64,000 nt of DNA, from NCBI RefSeq assembly GCF_000565015.1, contig NZ_JDFF01000022.1:106801-170800 (forward strand), given 5' to 3'. The notes beneath the pieces are model-generated. The model ran no database searches and was not told the origin of the DNA. It was given only the letters and a program-made list of their open reading frames with translations. Position 1 is the first letter of the stretch, and each line of letters opens with the position of its first letter. Shown in pieces: positions 51,622 through 60,329 of this stretch. The DNA is from Porphyromonas catoniae ATCC 51270. GTDB lineage: Bacteria > Bacteroidota > Bacteroidia > Bacteroidales > Porphyromonadaceae. The position numbers were made by a program, and so were the translations under genes.

Positions 51622-51645
51622 TTTATTTAGTTTCAGTAGTGGAGG

Positions 51646-52830
51646 CTATTCAGCGCTCATCAGTACGATACGGTTCCAGACGTTTTCATCGTAGGGCTGG
51701 ACGGTGTCACCCTTCCAGTCGAGCTTCAGACGATCACGTGAGATACCATACTTATTGACCAGCATGTCGGCTACAGCCTCTGCACGACGCTTAGATAGAG
51801 CCATGTTGTAGTCAGGCGTACCCGTCTGACGGTCAGCATACCCAACGAGCGTAATCGTCTCGGTATTGCTCTTAGCGTATTCAGCGATGTTGTAGACGTT
51901 GATTACCTGGTTGCGGTCGATGACAGCGCTGTTGATGCGGAAGTAGATCACATTCCCTACAACCTTAGGCGTAGCAGCTACAGGAGCCACAACGTCTGGG
52001 CAACGCTCTGGACGCTTAGCTAGCTCGGCATTCTCTGCACGAAGGCGGTTAAGCTCATCGTTGAGGCTAGCGATAAGTGCTGGATCGTTAGGCGTGATTG
52101 GATCGAAAGCCTTCTTACCGAGGTGGAAGGTCAGCGATGCACCTACCTGACCGATGAAGTCAGCTGTCCGGTCACCTGGCAGAGCTGTAGCGGGGAGCTT
52201 CAGGTCTGCTGCAGTCATCTTCCCTTCGACATTGAAGTCGATGACACGAGAGAGGCGGAACTTCAGCTGGAGACCACCATCTACCGTTGGGCTGAACTTC
52301 TTACGCTCTACCGTCCCCTGAGGGGTCTTGACGTTGGGCACGTATGCACCACCGATCCCTACGAAGGGGATAAGGTGGAAGACACGGTCCTCACGATAGG
52401 GCATGAAGTAGTTCGTGACATCGAAGAGGAAGTCAAGGTGTGCCCAACCATAGCGCACATCGTTGCGAGGATACTCTACGACATATGTAGGAGGGGCAGC
52501 TGGGCTAGGGCTAGGGATCATCCTCGTAGAGTAAGGGAAGTCATAGATGTTCCCACCCTGTAGCTGTAGGCGCATACCGAAGGCTGGGCTAATCCAACGA
52601 CCAATACCAAGGTTAGGATTAACGAGACTGATGCGATCGCCAAACTTAGCGTGGCGGTTTGTACCTGCTAGGCTAATGGTAGCAGCATCACCTACCTCAA
52701 GGAACCAGTGAGCCGAAGCCTTATCCTTAGCGAAGGTCGTCTTATGAGCAGGCTGGTTGTTTTCCTGCGCATTCATTGCACCCGTAGCTACGAGCGTAGC
52801 CAGTGCAAGTGTTATAATATTCGTCTTCAT
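51646..52830 (-). CDS. OmpA-family porin (Pgm6/Pgm7-like), second of pair
   Basis: The 394-residue product has a signal peptide ending near NAQ, a beta-barrel half, a short coiled part with DPALIASLNDELNRLRAENAE (abridged here as a coiled block), a linker with KRPERCPDV, and a C-terminal OmpA domain with FRINSAVIDRNQVINVYNIA and YNMALSKRRAEAVADMLV. P. gingivalis has a similar tandem pair (Pgm6 and Pgm7), which form heterotrimers and stabilise the outer membrane. It begins 29 bases after the first gene and shares its promoter, which implies a joint product. Confidence 0.92.
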   Translation of the reverse strand: MKTNIITLALATLVATGAMNAQENNQPAHKTTFAKDKASAHWFLEVGDAATISLAGTNRHAKFGDRISLVNPNLGIGRWISPAFGMRLQLQGGNIYDFPYSTRMIPSPSPAAPPTYVVEYPRNDVRYGWAHLDFLFDVTNYFMPYREDRVFHLIPFVGIGGAYVPNVKTPQGTVERKKFSPTVDGGLQLKFRLSRVIDFNVEGKMTAADLKLPATALPGDRTADFIGQVGASLTFHLGKKAFDPITPNDPALIASLNDELNRLRAENAELAKRPERCPDVVAPVAATPKVVGNVIYFRINSAVIDRNQVINVYNIAEYAKSNTETITLVGYADRQTGTPDYNMALSKRRAEAVADMLVNKYGISRDRLKLDWKGDTVQPYDENVWNRIVLMSAE

Positions 52831-52859
52831 TCTGTTTATTGTCTTGACTCGGGTGGTGA

Positions 52860-53993
52860 TTACTTAGAGCGGATGATGACTACACGGTTCCAGCCCTGAT
52901 TTGAGCTATAGGGTGCCTCGCCAGCTTCCTTCCATTCGACGGTGATCTTGTCAGAGGATACGCCGTACTGCTCAGTGAGGAGCTTAGCGACGGCACGTGC
53001 ACGCTTCTCTGCAAGACCCTTGAAGCGAGTTTCGTTCTTAGCGATGTAGCCTGTCACGAGGAGCTCACCTTCACCCTTCTTAGCGAACTCAGCAGCATCG
53101 AAGACTGTGATCAGCTGATCCTTCGATACCGTAGCCTGACCCTGAGAGAAGAGGATCGACTTATCAGCTACGAAGCGATCGCTTACAGCCTCTGCAGGAG
53201 CTGCTAGCTCGTCTGCATCGGGACAGTGCTCAGGGCGCTTAGCTAGCTCAGCATTCTCTGCACGCAGAGCGTTAATCTGAGACTGGAGGCCATCGATGTA
53301 CTCCTGATCAAGAGGCTCTACGACACGGAAGCCCTGACGACCAATATTGAAGCTCAAACCAGCTAGTGCAGACACACGGAAGGCGTTTGAATAGCCTAGG
53401 TTCTCGTAGTTACGAAGGTTCAGGCCGTTATACGTTGCTTCCCCTTCGAGGAAAAGGTTTACACGACGTGCCAGACGGAAGCTTAGCTGCAGGCCAGCGT
53501 TAGCCGTGAGGGCGTGTGCGTCCTGGAGCTTAGGCTCCTTGTTCTTGAACTTGTATTCGTACCCAACACCAACGTAAGGGATGAGGTGGAAGAAACGGTT
53601 CTCATTATAAGGCGAGAAGTAGTTTACGACATCAAACATGAAGTCATAATGTGCACCGAGGTAATAGTTCTCGTTGCGTGTGAAGGTCATGTCTTGATAG
53701 GTAAACGCCTGTCCGCCTAGCACCTTCAGACGGGTAGCATAGTAAGGGGTGTGCCACTTACCCAGGGCTACAGCTGCCGTGAAGGAGAGACGCTCCGTGA
53801 GGCTGGGATGGTTGTTCCCCTTCAGGAACATCGCACCTACACCTCCACCTAGAGAGATGAAGTAGTTTGCTCCAGGCTCATGCGAGAAGGCTTGACGATG
53901 AGCTGCTACCTCCGTAGAGGAGAGCTCCGTTTGGGCATTAGCGGAGAGTATGGTAGCTCCTGCTAGTGCAAGCACTGTGAACTTAAGTTTCAT
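52860..53993 (-). CDS. OmpA-family porin (Pgm6/Pgm7-like), first of pair
   Basis: The 377-residue product is a paralogue of the neighbour downstream: signal peptide ending SANAQ, barrel with GANYFISLGGGVGAMFL, coiled segment with LQSQINALRAENAELAKRPE and the same Cys-Pro-Asp linker, then an OmpA domain with LFSQGQATVSKDQLITVF and LAEKRARAVAKLLTEQYG. It should bind peptidoglycan and act with its partner. A -7 box lies at 54047-54054. Confidence 0.92.
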   Translation of the reverse strand: MKLKFTVLALAGATILSANAQTELSSTEVAAHRQAFSHEPGANYFISLGGGVGAMFLKGNNHPSLTERLSFTAAVALGKWHTPYYATRLKVLGGQAFTYQDMTFTRNENYYLGAHYDFMFDVVNYFSPYNENRFFHLIPYVGVGYEYKFKNKEPKLQDAHALTANAGLQLSFRLARRVNLFLEGEATYNGLNLRNYENLGYSNAFRVSALAGLSFNIGRQGFRVVEPLDQEYIDGLQSQINALRAENAELAKRPEHCPDADELAAPAEAVSDRFVADKSILFSQGQATVSKDQLITVFDAAEFAKKGEGELLVTGYIAKNETRFKGLAEKRARAVAKLLTEQYGVSSDKITVEWKEAGEAPYSSNQGWNRVVIIRSK

Positions 53994-54046
53994 AATTGAC
54001 TTATTCTAAAAATCGAGTTGATACTTTTTTTGCTTACAATCTCTAG

Positions 54047-54054
54047 CAAAGATA
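54047..54054 (-). promoter_or_regulatory. -7 box of the OmpA pair
   Basis: TATCTTTG on the minus strand, 53 bases before the first OmpA gene. The -33 region has only TGTG in place of TTTG. Confidence 0.55.
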
Positions 54055-54469
54055 GAGATTTCTTTACACACATTGTAGCGATCTATACCTATTCATTCCT
54101 CTCCCTAGCTTCCTACATCTGACACGGATTATCCCTAAGCTCAGCTCTCCTATCCCTACAAGCATCACGAGGAACAACAAAGTCCACTCCCTCCTTAGTC
54201 CCATGTACTTTCCCTCCCAAACCGAAAGGAGAAGCCAACGGAACCCATACTAGGGGAAGAAAAAGACCCTTGCTAGGACTTCCTCTCAGACCCTTGCATG
54301 GGTGTCGCAGAGACCCTAGCAAGGGTTTCATGGCAGACGCAAATAGCCCCCAGAGAAGCTCCCTCGAAGGCTATTATAGCACAAGCATCGCACATCTTCG
54401 GGCAGGCTCTTGCCAGGAAGAATGGATGAGCATACTTGCTCCATTTATTATACGATAGTACCGAATTAA
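54055..54469 (+). other. Divergent gap before the efflux operon
   Basis: About 415 bases without a convincing gene. It contains the hairpin cluster at 54264-54328. A minus-strand frame over 54113-54331 has an odd composition and reads through the hairpin, so I do not call it. Confidence 0.55.
54264..54328. repeat. Nested hairpin with repeated ACCCTTGC
   Basis: ACCCTTGCTAGG (54266-54277) pairs with CCTAGCAAGGGT (54315-54326). AGACCCTTGC also occurs twice directly, at 54264-54273 and 54288-54297, 24 bases apart. Inside, ACCC and GGGT form a smaller hairpin. A T-run follows on the + strand. Confidence 0.65.
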
Positions 54470-54498
54470 TTATTTAGTTTAACTTTGCGATTAAATAA
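54470..54498 (+). promoter_or_regulatory. Candidate TetR operator over the efflux operon promoter
   Basis: TTATTTA (54470-54476) and TAAATAA (54492-54498) are perfect arms 15 bases apart. The -7 box TAACTTTG lies between them at 54480-54487. A repressor bound here would block the promoter. The TetR gene starts 53 bases downstream. Confidence 0.55.
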
Positions 54499-54550
54499 GG
54501 CAACTAATCATAAACGAAGACTCTAGTAGCCCCTTAGCCACAGATTGAGT

Positions 54551-55162
54551 ATGAAGAAAGAAGAAAAGACCGAGGAGGAGATCCTCCTAGCTGCCGAGGA
54601 GCTCTTCCTCGAGCAGGGGTTCGCCCAGACAACGACCGCCCAGATCGCCCAGCGTGCGGGATGCAATAGTGCGCTGGTACATTACTACTACCGTACGAAG
54701 GAGAACCTCTTTGCACGGATCTTCGGGAGCAAGGTACAGCTCATGCTCCAGAACATATTCAGCTTCGACCGTCGGGATGAGACCTTCGAGGAGCGTATCA
54801 CGAGACTCATCTCTGCCCACCTCTCTTTCCTTAGGGAGAACCCGCGCCTCGTCCCCTTCGTCCTCAAGGAGATACTCTTCTGCCCAGAGCGTGCGATCCC
54901 CTATGCGCAGGAGCTCTCTCGGGCTCGAGGTGAATTCCTACGCCACCTAGAGGAAGACCTGAGGGCAGAGCGTAGCGCAGGACGGATAGGCGATGTCCGT
55001 GGCGAGGCACTACTCAACCTCGTCGTCACACAGAATATCTCCTTCTTCATTCTAGCCACCTTCAAGCGGGCTGCCACTGGACACATTCTCCAGGACGCCG
55101 ACTTTGACGCTCACTGCACAGAGCTTATCACTACAGTCCTAGCTCGGCTAAGACCCCAATAA
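54551..55162 (+). CDS. TetR-family regulator of the efflux operon
   Basis: ATG 54551 gives 203 residues. The helix-turn-helix is clear: LLAAEELFLEQGFAQTTTAQ then IAQRAGCNSALVHYYYRTKENLF. The C-terminal domain is all-helical and resembles the CecR/YbiH group. In E. coli CecR represses the ybhGFSR exporter, and the same gene types follow here in one operon. It ends 8 bases before the TolC-like gene, so the regulator is part of the operon it likely represses through the inverted repeat at 54470-54498. Confidence 0.92.
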   Translation: MKKEEKTEEEILLAAEELFLEQGFAQTTTAQIAQRAGCNSALVHYYYRTKENLFARIFGSKVQLMLQNIFSFDRRDETFEERITRLISAHLSFLRENPRLVPFVLKEILFCPERAIPYAQELSRARGEFLRHLEEDLRAERSAGRIGDVRGEALLNLVVTQNISFFILATFKRAATGHILQDADFDAHCTELITTVLARLRPQ

Positions 55163-55170
55163 CCCTTATT

Positions 55171-56454
55171 ATGGCACGTATCCTAACGAAGGCTCTTACC
55201 CTTGCCCTCCTTACGCTCCTCATCCCTAGAGCAGGCTCCGCACAGGAGCTCACCCTAGAGGAATGCTGGAGACGGGCCGAGGCGCACTACCCCCTGAGCC
55301 GGCAATATGCCCTCATCGAGCAGACCAAGGACTACAGCCTCTCCAACGCCAGCAAGCGTTACCATCCCCAGCTCACCCTCAACGCCAAGGCCTCCTACCA
55401 GTCTGAGGTCACTAAGATGCCCTTAGACTTTGCCTCCCTAGGTATCCCAATAAGCCTTCCCGAGGTAGAGCGTGACCAGTATGGGGTGACGATCGATGTC
55501 AGCCAGCTCCTCTGGGATGGGGGCAGGACAGCTGCTACCTGCGCCACCATAAACTCCGAGGCTGAGGTGAACCGAGCAGAGACAGATGTCTCCCTCTATG
55601 CCCTGAGGCGCAGGGTGAGCGAGATCTACTTCGCCCTACTCCTCCTCTCAGAGCAACAGAGCTACAACGACCTCTTCCACGAGGAGGTCCTACGCACCAA
55701 GCACAAGGTAGAGACCCTCATCAACGGAGGGGTAGCTACCTCCAGCGACCTAGACGCTGTGGAGGCAGATCGCATCCGCTCCGAGCGTACCCGTAGTGAG
55801 TACCTCGCCCTACGTCATAGCTACCTCGGAGCACTAAGCCTTCTCATGGGTGATACGCTCTCCGATAGCACCAAACTCCGATTCCCCACAGCAGAGATAG
55901 CCGAGCAGAAGCATAAGACTCGCCCTGAGCTCCATGTACTCGACCGACAGACCCAGGCACTGGATGCTCGGCGCAAGGAGCTATCCGCCTCCCTACTCCC
56001 CACTCTAGGACTCTTTGCCCAAGGGGGCTATGCTCGCCCCGGGCTCAACCTCCTAGACCGAGACTTCGCCCCCTACTACATCGTCGGAGCCCGTCTCTCT
56101 TGGTCTCTTGGGAATCTCTATACGCACCGCAACAACAAGCGTCTGCTCTCCACACAAGAGCGTAGTCTCGACCTAAAGCGTGAGACCTTCATCACAAACC
56201 AGCAGATAGAGATTACCAATAAGACAGGTGCGCTGGAGAAGGTACGGACACAGCTCCACTATGATAATGAGCTAATCGCCCTTCGTCGGCGTGTCTACAG
56301 CAGTTCAGTAGCAAAGATGGAGCATGGCACACTCTCGGGGGCAGACCTCATGCGTGACCTAACCCAAGTCCGTCTAGCTGAGCAGGAGAAAATCCTACAC
56401 CAAGTACAGTATCTACAGCTCCTGTACGACCTTCGCTGGCTCTCAGGAGTATAG
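55171..56454 (+). CDS. TolC-family outer membrane efflux protein
   Basis: The 427-residue product has a signal peptide (TLALLTLLIPRAGSAQE) and two similar halves of the outer membrane efflux protein type, with long helices such as LVEIYFALLLLSEQQS-like and VDVSQLLWDGGRTAATCA-like segments; the actual short blocks VSQLLWDGGRT and LSWSLGNLYTHRNN are visible. It forms the outer membrane and periplasmic tunnel of the exporter. It is followed by 146 bases before the adaptor gene, the longest gap of the operon, and I found no terminator there. Confidence 0.9.
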   Translation: MARILTKALTLALLTLLIPRAGSAQELTLEECWRRAEAHYPLSRQYALIEQTKDYSLSNASKRYHPQLTLNAKASYQSEVTKMPLDFASLGIPISLPEVERDQYGVTIDVSQLLWDGGRTAATCATINSEAEVNRAETDVSLYALRRRVSEIYFALLLLSEQQSYNDLFHEEVLRTKHKVETLINGGVATSSDLDAVEADRIRSERTRSEYLALRHSYLGALSLLMGDTLSDSTKLRFPTAEIAEQKHKTRPELHVLDRQTQALDARRKELSASLLPTLGLFAQGGYARPGLNLLDRDFAPYYIVGARLSWSLGNLYTHRNNKRLLSTQERSLDLKRETFITNQQIEITNKTGALEKVRTQLHYDNELIALRRRVYSSSVAKMEHGTLSGADLMRDLTQVRLAEQEKILHQVQYLQLLYDLRWLSGV

Positions 56455-56600
56455 TATCCACCCCGTTTCAGACCCTTCACCCCCCACGCATTCCCTTCCT
56501 TGGTGATGTGTCTCCCTTCGCACCCGATACTTTAGGGTGCGTACTCCCCTCACGAGCCCCACAAGCCCATACTATATCTCCAAGTAACGACAACGACCCC

Positions 56601-57500
56601 ATGAATAGACTTCTGTCACTAGTCCCCATCCTCGGCTTACTGCTCCCCATCACCGCCTGCTCGGGGAGGGACAACGAATATGACGCTACAGGTACCTTCG
56701 AGGCTACCGAGGTTACCGTATCTGCCAATGCCACGGGCGAGCTCCTCAGCCTTCGCCTGCAGGAGGGTGATACCCTCAAGGCAGGTGTCCCCGTAGGCCT
56801 CATCGACACCACCCAACTTCATCTGAGGAAGATGCAGCTCTACTCCTCTATCCATGCCCTCGGAGGGAGACGCTCCAACATCCCCGTGCAGATCGCCTCC
56901 CTACGTGAGCAGATCGCCGTACAGCGACGAGAGCTCACCCGCTTCACCGAGCTACAGCGTGCAGGGGCAGCCACCACGAAGCAGGTCGATGACCTCTCCG
57001 CACAACTCTCCGTCCTAGAGCGTCAGCTCTCTGCCCAGACCGAAGCCTTAGGGAGGGGGAACCAAGGACTCAGCAATGAGGCCTCCACCCTCAGCGTACA
57101 AGTACAGCAAGTCGAGGACGAGATCAGGAAGTCCGTCCTCAAGAGCCCCATCGATGGCGTCGTACTCGCCAAGTATTCCGAGGCAGGAGAGCTAGCTGTA
57201 CGAGGACGTGCACTCTTTCGGGTAGCCGATCTCAGGCTGGTGTACCTCAGAGCCTACGTAGATGCCAGCCAACTGACCCAGCTACGACTAGGGCAGGAGG
57301 TCTCCGTCTATGCCGATGCAGGTAGGGATGAGCGCAGGCTGTACAAGGGGCATATCAGCTGGATCTCCGAGAAAGCGGAGTTCACGCCGAAGACCATACA
57401 GACACGTGACGAGCGAGCCAACCTCGTCTATGCCATCAAGGTCTCCGTAGCCAATGATGGACTGATTAAGCTAGGGATGTATGCAGAGGTACGCTTCTGA
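56601..57500 (+). CDS. HlyD-family membrane fusion protein (YbhG-like), lipoprotein
   Basis: ATG 56601 gives 299 residues; the open frame before it reads through gap sequence and is not needed. The signal ends in a lipobox (LPITAC). A biotinyl-lipoyl-like part with VSANATGELLSLRLQEGDTL, a helical hairpin (about residues 80-180) and the strand block LKSPIDGVVLAKYSEAGE follow. It bridges the inner membrane ABC transporter and the TolC-like protein. It overlaps the first ATPase gene by 20 bases. Confidence 0.9.
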   Translation: MNRLLSLVPILGLLLPITACSGRDNEYDATGTFEATEVTVSANATGELLSLRLQEGDTLKAGVPVGLIDTTQLHLRKMQLYSSIHALGGRRSNIPVQIASLREQIAVQRRELTRFTELQRAGAATTKQVDDLSAQLSVLERQLSAQTEALGRGNQGLSNEASTLSVQVQQVEDEIRKSVLKSPIDGVVLAKYSEAGELAVRGRALFRVADLRLVYLRAYVDASQLTQLRLGQEVSVYADAGRDERRLYKGHISWISEKAEFTPKTIQTRDERANLVYAIKVSVANDGLIKLGMYAEVRF

Positions 57501-58422
57501 TCACCAAGAGCCCAGCATCGTGATCGAAGGGCTAGCGAAGAGCTTCGGCCAGCTAGAGGCCGTGCATCCGCTCTCGCTCTCTATCGGTCATGGCGAACTC
57601 TTTGGGCTCATCGGCCCCGATGGTGCAGGCAAGACCACACTCCTGCGCATGCTCACCTCTCTCCTACTGCCGACTGCCGGAAGAGCGAGCGTAGAGGGAC
57701 TAGATGTGGTGCGTGACTACCGAGCCCTTCGCCTCATCCTAGGCTATATGCCGGGGCGATTCTCCCTCTACCAAGATCTGACTGTACGGGAGAACCTCGA
57801 GTTCTTTGCCTCCGTCTTCGGCACTACCGTCACGGAGGGTTATAGCCTCATCCGAGATATCTATATGCAGATCGAGTGGTTCGAGGGGCGACGGGCAGGC
57901 AAGCTCTCGGGGGGTATGAAGCAGAAGCTCGCCCTATCGTGCGCCCTGATCCACCGCCCACGGGTGCTCTTCCTCGATGAGCCTACGACGGGGGTAGACC
58001 CCGTGTCACGTAGGGAGTTCTGGGATATGCTCCAGAGACTCCAGCAGCAGGGGCTCACGATCATGGTCTCCACTCCCTATATGGATGAGGCTTCTCGCTG
58101 TGGACGTATTGCCCTCATGCAGTCTGGGCATATCCTGCAGGTGGATAGTCCCGAGGGGATTAAGGCAAGCTACCCACACACCCTCTGGGCAGTACGTAGT
58201 GAGCGTATGATCCCCCTACTCACAGACCTAAGGCAGAGTCCCGAGGTAGAGACCGCCTATACCTTTGGCGAGAGCTACCACGTCACACTGCGTACAGGTA
58301 GCCAAGGGGTAGAGGCTCTGCGCTCCTCCCTACATCGTGCAGGGCATACCAGCGTATCTATAGAGCAGATTAGCCCCTCGGTGGAGGACTGCTTCATGGC
58401 TTTACATCCGAGTGCATCATGA
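57481..58422 (+). CDS. ABC exporter ATPase 1 (YbhF N-half-like)
   Basis: The 313-residue product has Walker A GPDGAGKTT (45-53), signature LSGGMKQKL, Walker B RVLFLDEPTTGVDP and a switch segment with Thr in place of the usual His (VSTPYMDEA). The C-terminal 80 residues form an extra domain typical of drug-export ATPases. E. coli YbhF joins two such ATPases in one chain; here they are two genes overlapping by 4 bases. It energises export by the two permeases downstream. Confidence 0.92.
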   Translation: MQRYASDHQEPSIVIEGLAKSFGQLEAVHPLSLSIGHGELFGLIGPDGAGKTTLLRMLTSLLLPTAGRASVEGLDVVRDYRALRLILGYMPGRFSLYQDLTVRENLEFFASVFGTTVTEGYSLIRDIYMQIEWFEGRRAGKLSGGMKQKLALSCALIHRPRVLFLDEPTTGVDPVSRREFWDMLQRLQQQGLTIMVSTPYMDEASRCGRIALMQSGHILQVDSPEGIKASYPHTLWAVRSERMIPLLTDLRQSPEVETAYTFGESYHVTLRTGSQGVEALRSSLHRAGHTSVSIEQISPSVEDCFMALHPSAS

Positions 58423-59183
58423 GCGAACTTAGAGAAACAATGGGCGAGGAGGTAATTGTAGCCCGAGATCTGCGCAAGAGCTTTGGAGACTTCCACGCTG
58501 TCGATGGGATTAGCTTTGAGGTTAAGAGGGCCGAGATCTTTGGCTTCCTCGGGGCGAATGGTGCAGGCAAGACAACGGCTATGCGCATGCTCACGGGGCT
58601 TAGCAAGCCGACCTCTGGCGAAGGGCGTGTGGCAGGCTACGACATCACCCGTGAAGCCGAGCAAGTGAAGAAGCACATCGGCTATATGAGCCAGCGCTTC
58701 TCGCTCTATGAGGATCTGCGTGTGTGGGAGAACCTCCGCCTCTACGGGGGTATCTACGGCATGTCACAGCAGCTCATACGTGAGCGGACAGAGCAGCTCC
58801 TCACGAGTCTTAGCTTCGAGGCTAGACGAGACACCCTCGTACGAGACCTCCCTCTAGGCTGGAGGCAGAAGCTCGCCTTCTCCGTAGCAGTCTTCCATGA
58901 GCCCGAGGTGGTCTTCCTCGATGAACCTACGGGAGGTGTCGATCCCGTGACCCGAAGGCAGTTTTGGGAGCTCATCTACGCTGCTAGCCAGAGGGGTATC
59001 ACGGTCTTCGTCACCACGCACTATATGGATGAGGCAGAGTACTGCGATCGGGTATCCATCATGGTCGATGGGCGTATTGATGCCCTAGATAGCCCGAGTG
59101 CACTCAGAGAGACCTATGGGGTCGCCTCCATGGAAGAGGTATTCCAGCGCTTAGCCCGTGGGGCTAAGCGCTCAGACAGCTAA
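58419..59183 (+). CDS. ABC exporter ATPase 2 (YbhF C-half-like)
   Basis: The 254-residue product has Walker A GANGAGKTT, Walker B VVFLDEPTGGVDP and the switch His in VTTHYMDEA. Its signature is LPLGWRQKL rather than LSGG, so the two ATPases together have unequal sites, as in several heterodimeric exporters. It overlaps the first ATPase by 4 bases and ends 36 bases before the first permease. Confidence 0.92.
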   Translation: MSELRETMGEEVIVARDLRKSFGDFHAVDGISFEVKRAEIFGFLGANGAGKTTAMRMLTGLSKPTSGEGRVAGYDITREAEQVKKHIGYMSQRFSLYEDLRVWENLRLYGGIYGMSQQLIRERTEQLLTSLSFEARRDTLVRDLPLGWRQKLAFSVAVFHEPEVVFLDEPTGGVDPVTRRQFWELIYAASQRGITVFVTTHYMDEAEYCDRVSIMVDGRIDALDSPSALRETYGVASMEEVFQRLARGAKRSDS

Positions 59184-59219
59184 GAGCCCTTTCCCCCACG
59201 ACTCTAATCAGATAAGACA

Positions 59220-60323
59220 ATGAAGCAGTTCCTAGCCTTTGTCCTCAAGGAGTGCAAGCATATAGCCCGAGACCGCTGGACGCTCCTCATCCTGCTGGGG
59301 ATCCCCATAGCGCAGATCTTGCTCTTCGGGTTCGCTATCACCACCGAGGTGCGTAGTACTCCCGTCGCCGTCTATGCCTCCTCGGGGCAGACTGCGAGGG
59401 AGATCATAGCCCAGCTAGATGCCAGCCCCTACTTCGTCGTGACTCATGAGGTGGGAAGCCCAAGCGAGGTGGATAGCCTCTTCCGTTGCGGAGCGATACG
59501 GCTCGCCATTGCCTTCTCCCCTGAGTTTGATAGTGACCTTCATCAGACGGGAGAGGCTAAGATCCAGCTCATCGCCGACGGCTCAGACCCTAACCAAGCA
59601 CGTACCATCATCGGCTATGCCACAGCCGTCCTCTCCTCCTACCAAGAGCGTCTACTCAAGGAGCACCGAGCACCCGTACTCATCCAAGCTGAGACCCGTA
59701 TGCTCTACAACCCTCAGGCAAAGAGTGCCTACCACTTCGTCCCAGGGGTGATGGGTATCATCCTCACGCTCATCTGCGCGATGATGACGGCTATCGCTAT
59801 TGTACGAGAGCGAGAGATGGGGACCATGGAGGTCTTGCTGGCCTCTCCTATACGCCCCCTCTACATCATTCTTGCCAAGGCTGTACCCTACTTCGCCCTC
59901 TCGCTGGTGGATCTCATCAGCATCTTGCTCCTCTCTGCCTTTGTCCTCGACGTACCTATCGAGGGGAGTCTCTTCCTGCTCTTCGGAGTATCGATGCTCT
60001 ATATCCTCCTTGCCCTATCGCTAGGGCTCATGATCTCCACCCTCGTAGAGAGTCAGGTGGCCGCCATGCTCTCCTCGGGGATGGCGCTGATGGCTCCGAC
60101 GATGATCTTCTCGGGGCTGATGTTCCCGATCGAGAGCATGCCCGTCGTCCTGCAGTGGGTATCGACACTCATGCCTGCACGCTGGTACATCGCTGCTATG
60201 CGCAAGATTATGATCCAAGGGGCCAGCCTCGTGCATGTCGAGACGGAGATCCTTGCCCTCACACTGATGACGAGTGTCCTCATCCTCGTGAGCCTATATA
60301 AGTTTAAGACCCGACTAGAATAA
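59220..60323 (+). CDS. ABC-2 type permease (YbhS-like)
   Basis: The 367-residue product has one N-terminal helix (LLILLGIPIAQILLFGFAI), a large periplasmic domain, and five C-terminal helices with REREMGTMEVLLASPIRP and SGLMFPIESMPVVLQWVSTL, the ABC2_membrane blocks. It forms half of the membrane channel. It ends 6 bases before the second permease. Confidence 0.92.
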   Translation: MKQFLAFVLKECKHIARDRWTLLILLGIPIAQILLFGFAITTEVRSTPVAVYASSGQTAREIIAQLDASPYFVVTHEVGSPSEVDSLFRCGAIRLAIAFSPEFDSDLHQTGEAKIQLIADGSDPNQARTIIGYATAVLSSYQERLLKEHRAPVLIQAETRMLYNPQAKSAYHFVPGVMGIILTLICAMMTAIAIVREREMGTMEVLLASPIRPLYIILAKAVPYFALSLVDLISILLLSAFVLDVPIEGSLFLLFGVSMLYILLALSLGLMISTLVESQVAAMLSSGMALMAPTMIFSGLMFPIESMPVVLQWVSTLMPARWYIAAMRKIMIQGASLVHVETEILALTLMTSVLILVSLYKFKTRLE

Positions 60324-60329
60324 AGCACC

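Larger units (their letters stand above)
51316..51645 (+). other. Convergent gap after the ADP-ribosylglycohydrolase
   Basis: The 330 bases contain two terminators (51381-51416 and 51583-51621) and no gene. A copy of the tRNA-Arg 3' end, which would mark a right attachment site, was looked for here and not found. Confidence 0.6.

Noticed and set aside
48433..51645. Complete prophage
   Set aside because: Only one structural gene is recognisable. Terminase, portal, tail, integrase and repressor genes are all missing.
54113..54331. 72-codon minus-strand frame in the gap before the efflux operon
   Set aside because: It is read out of the hairpin repeats, which explains its Gly/Lys/Pro pattern; no start site or homology signal.
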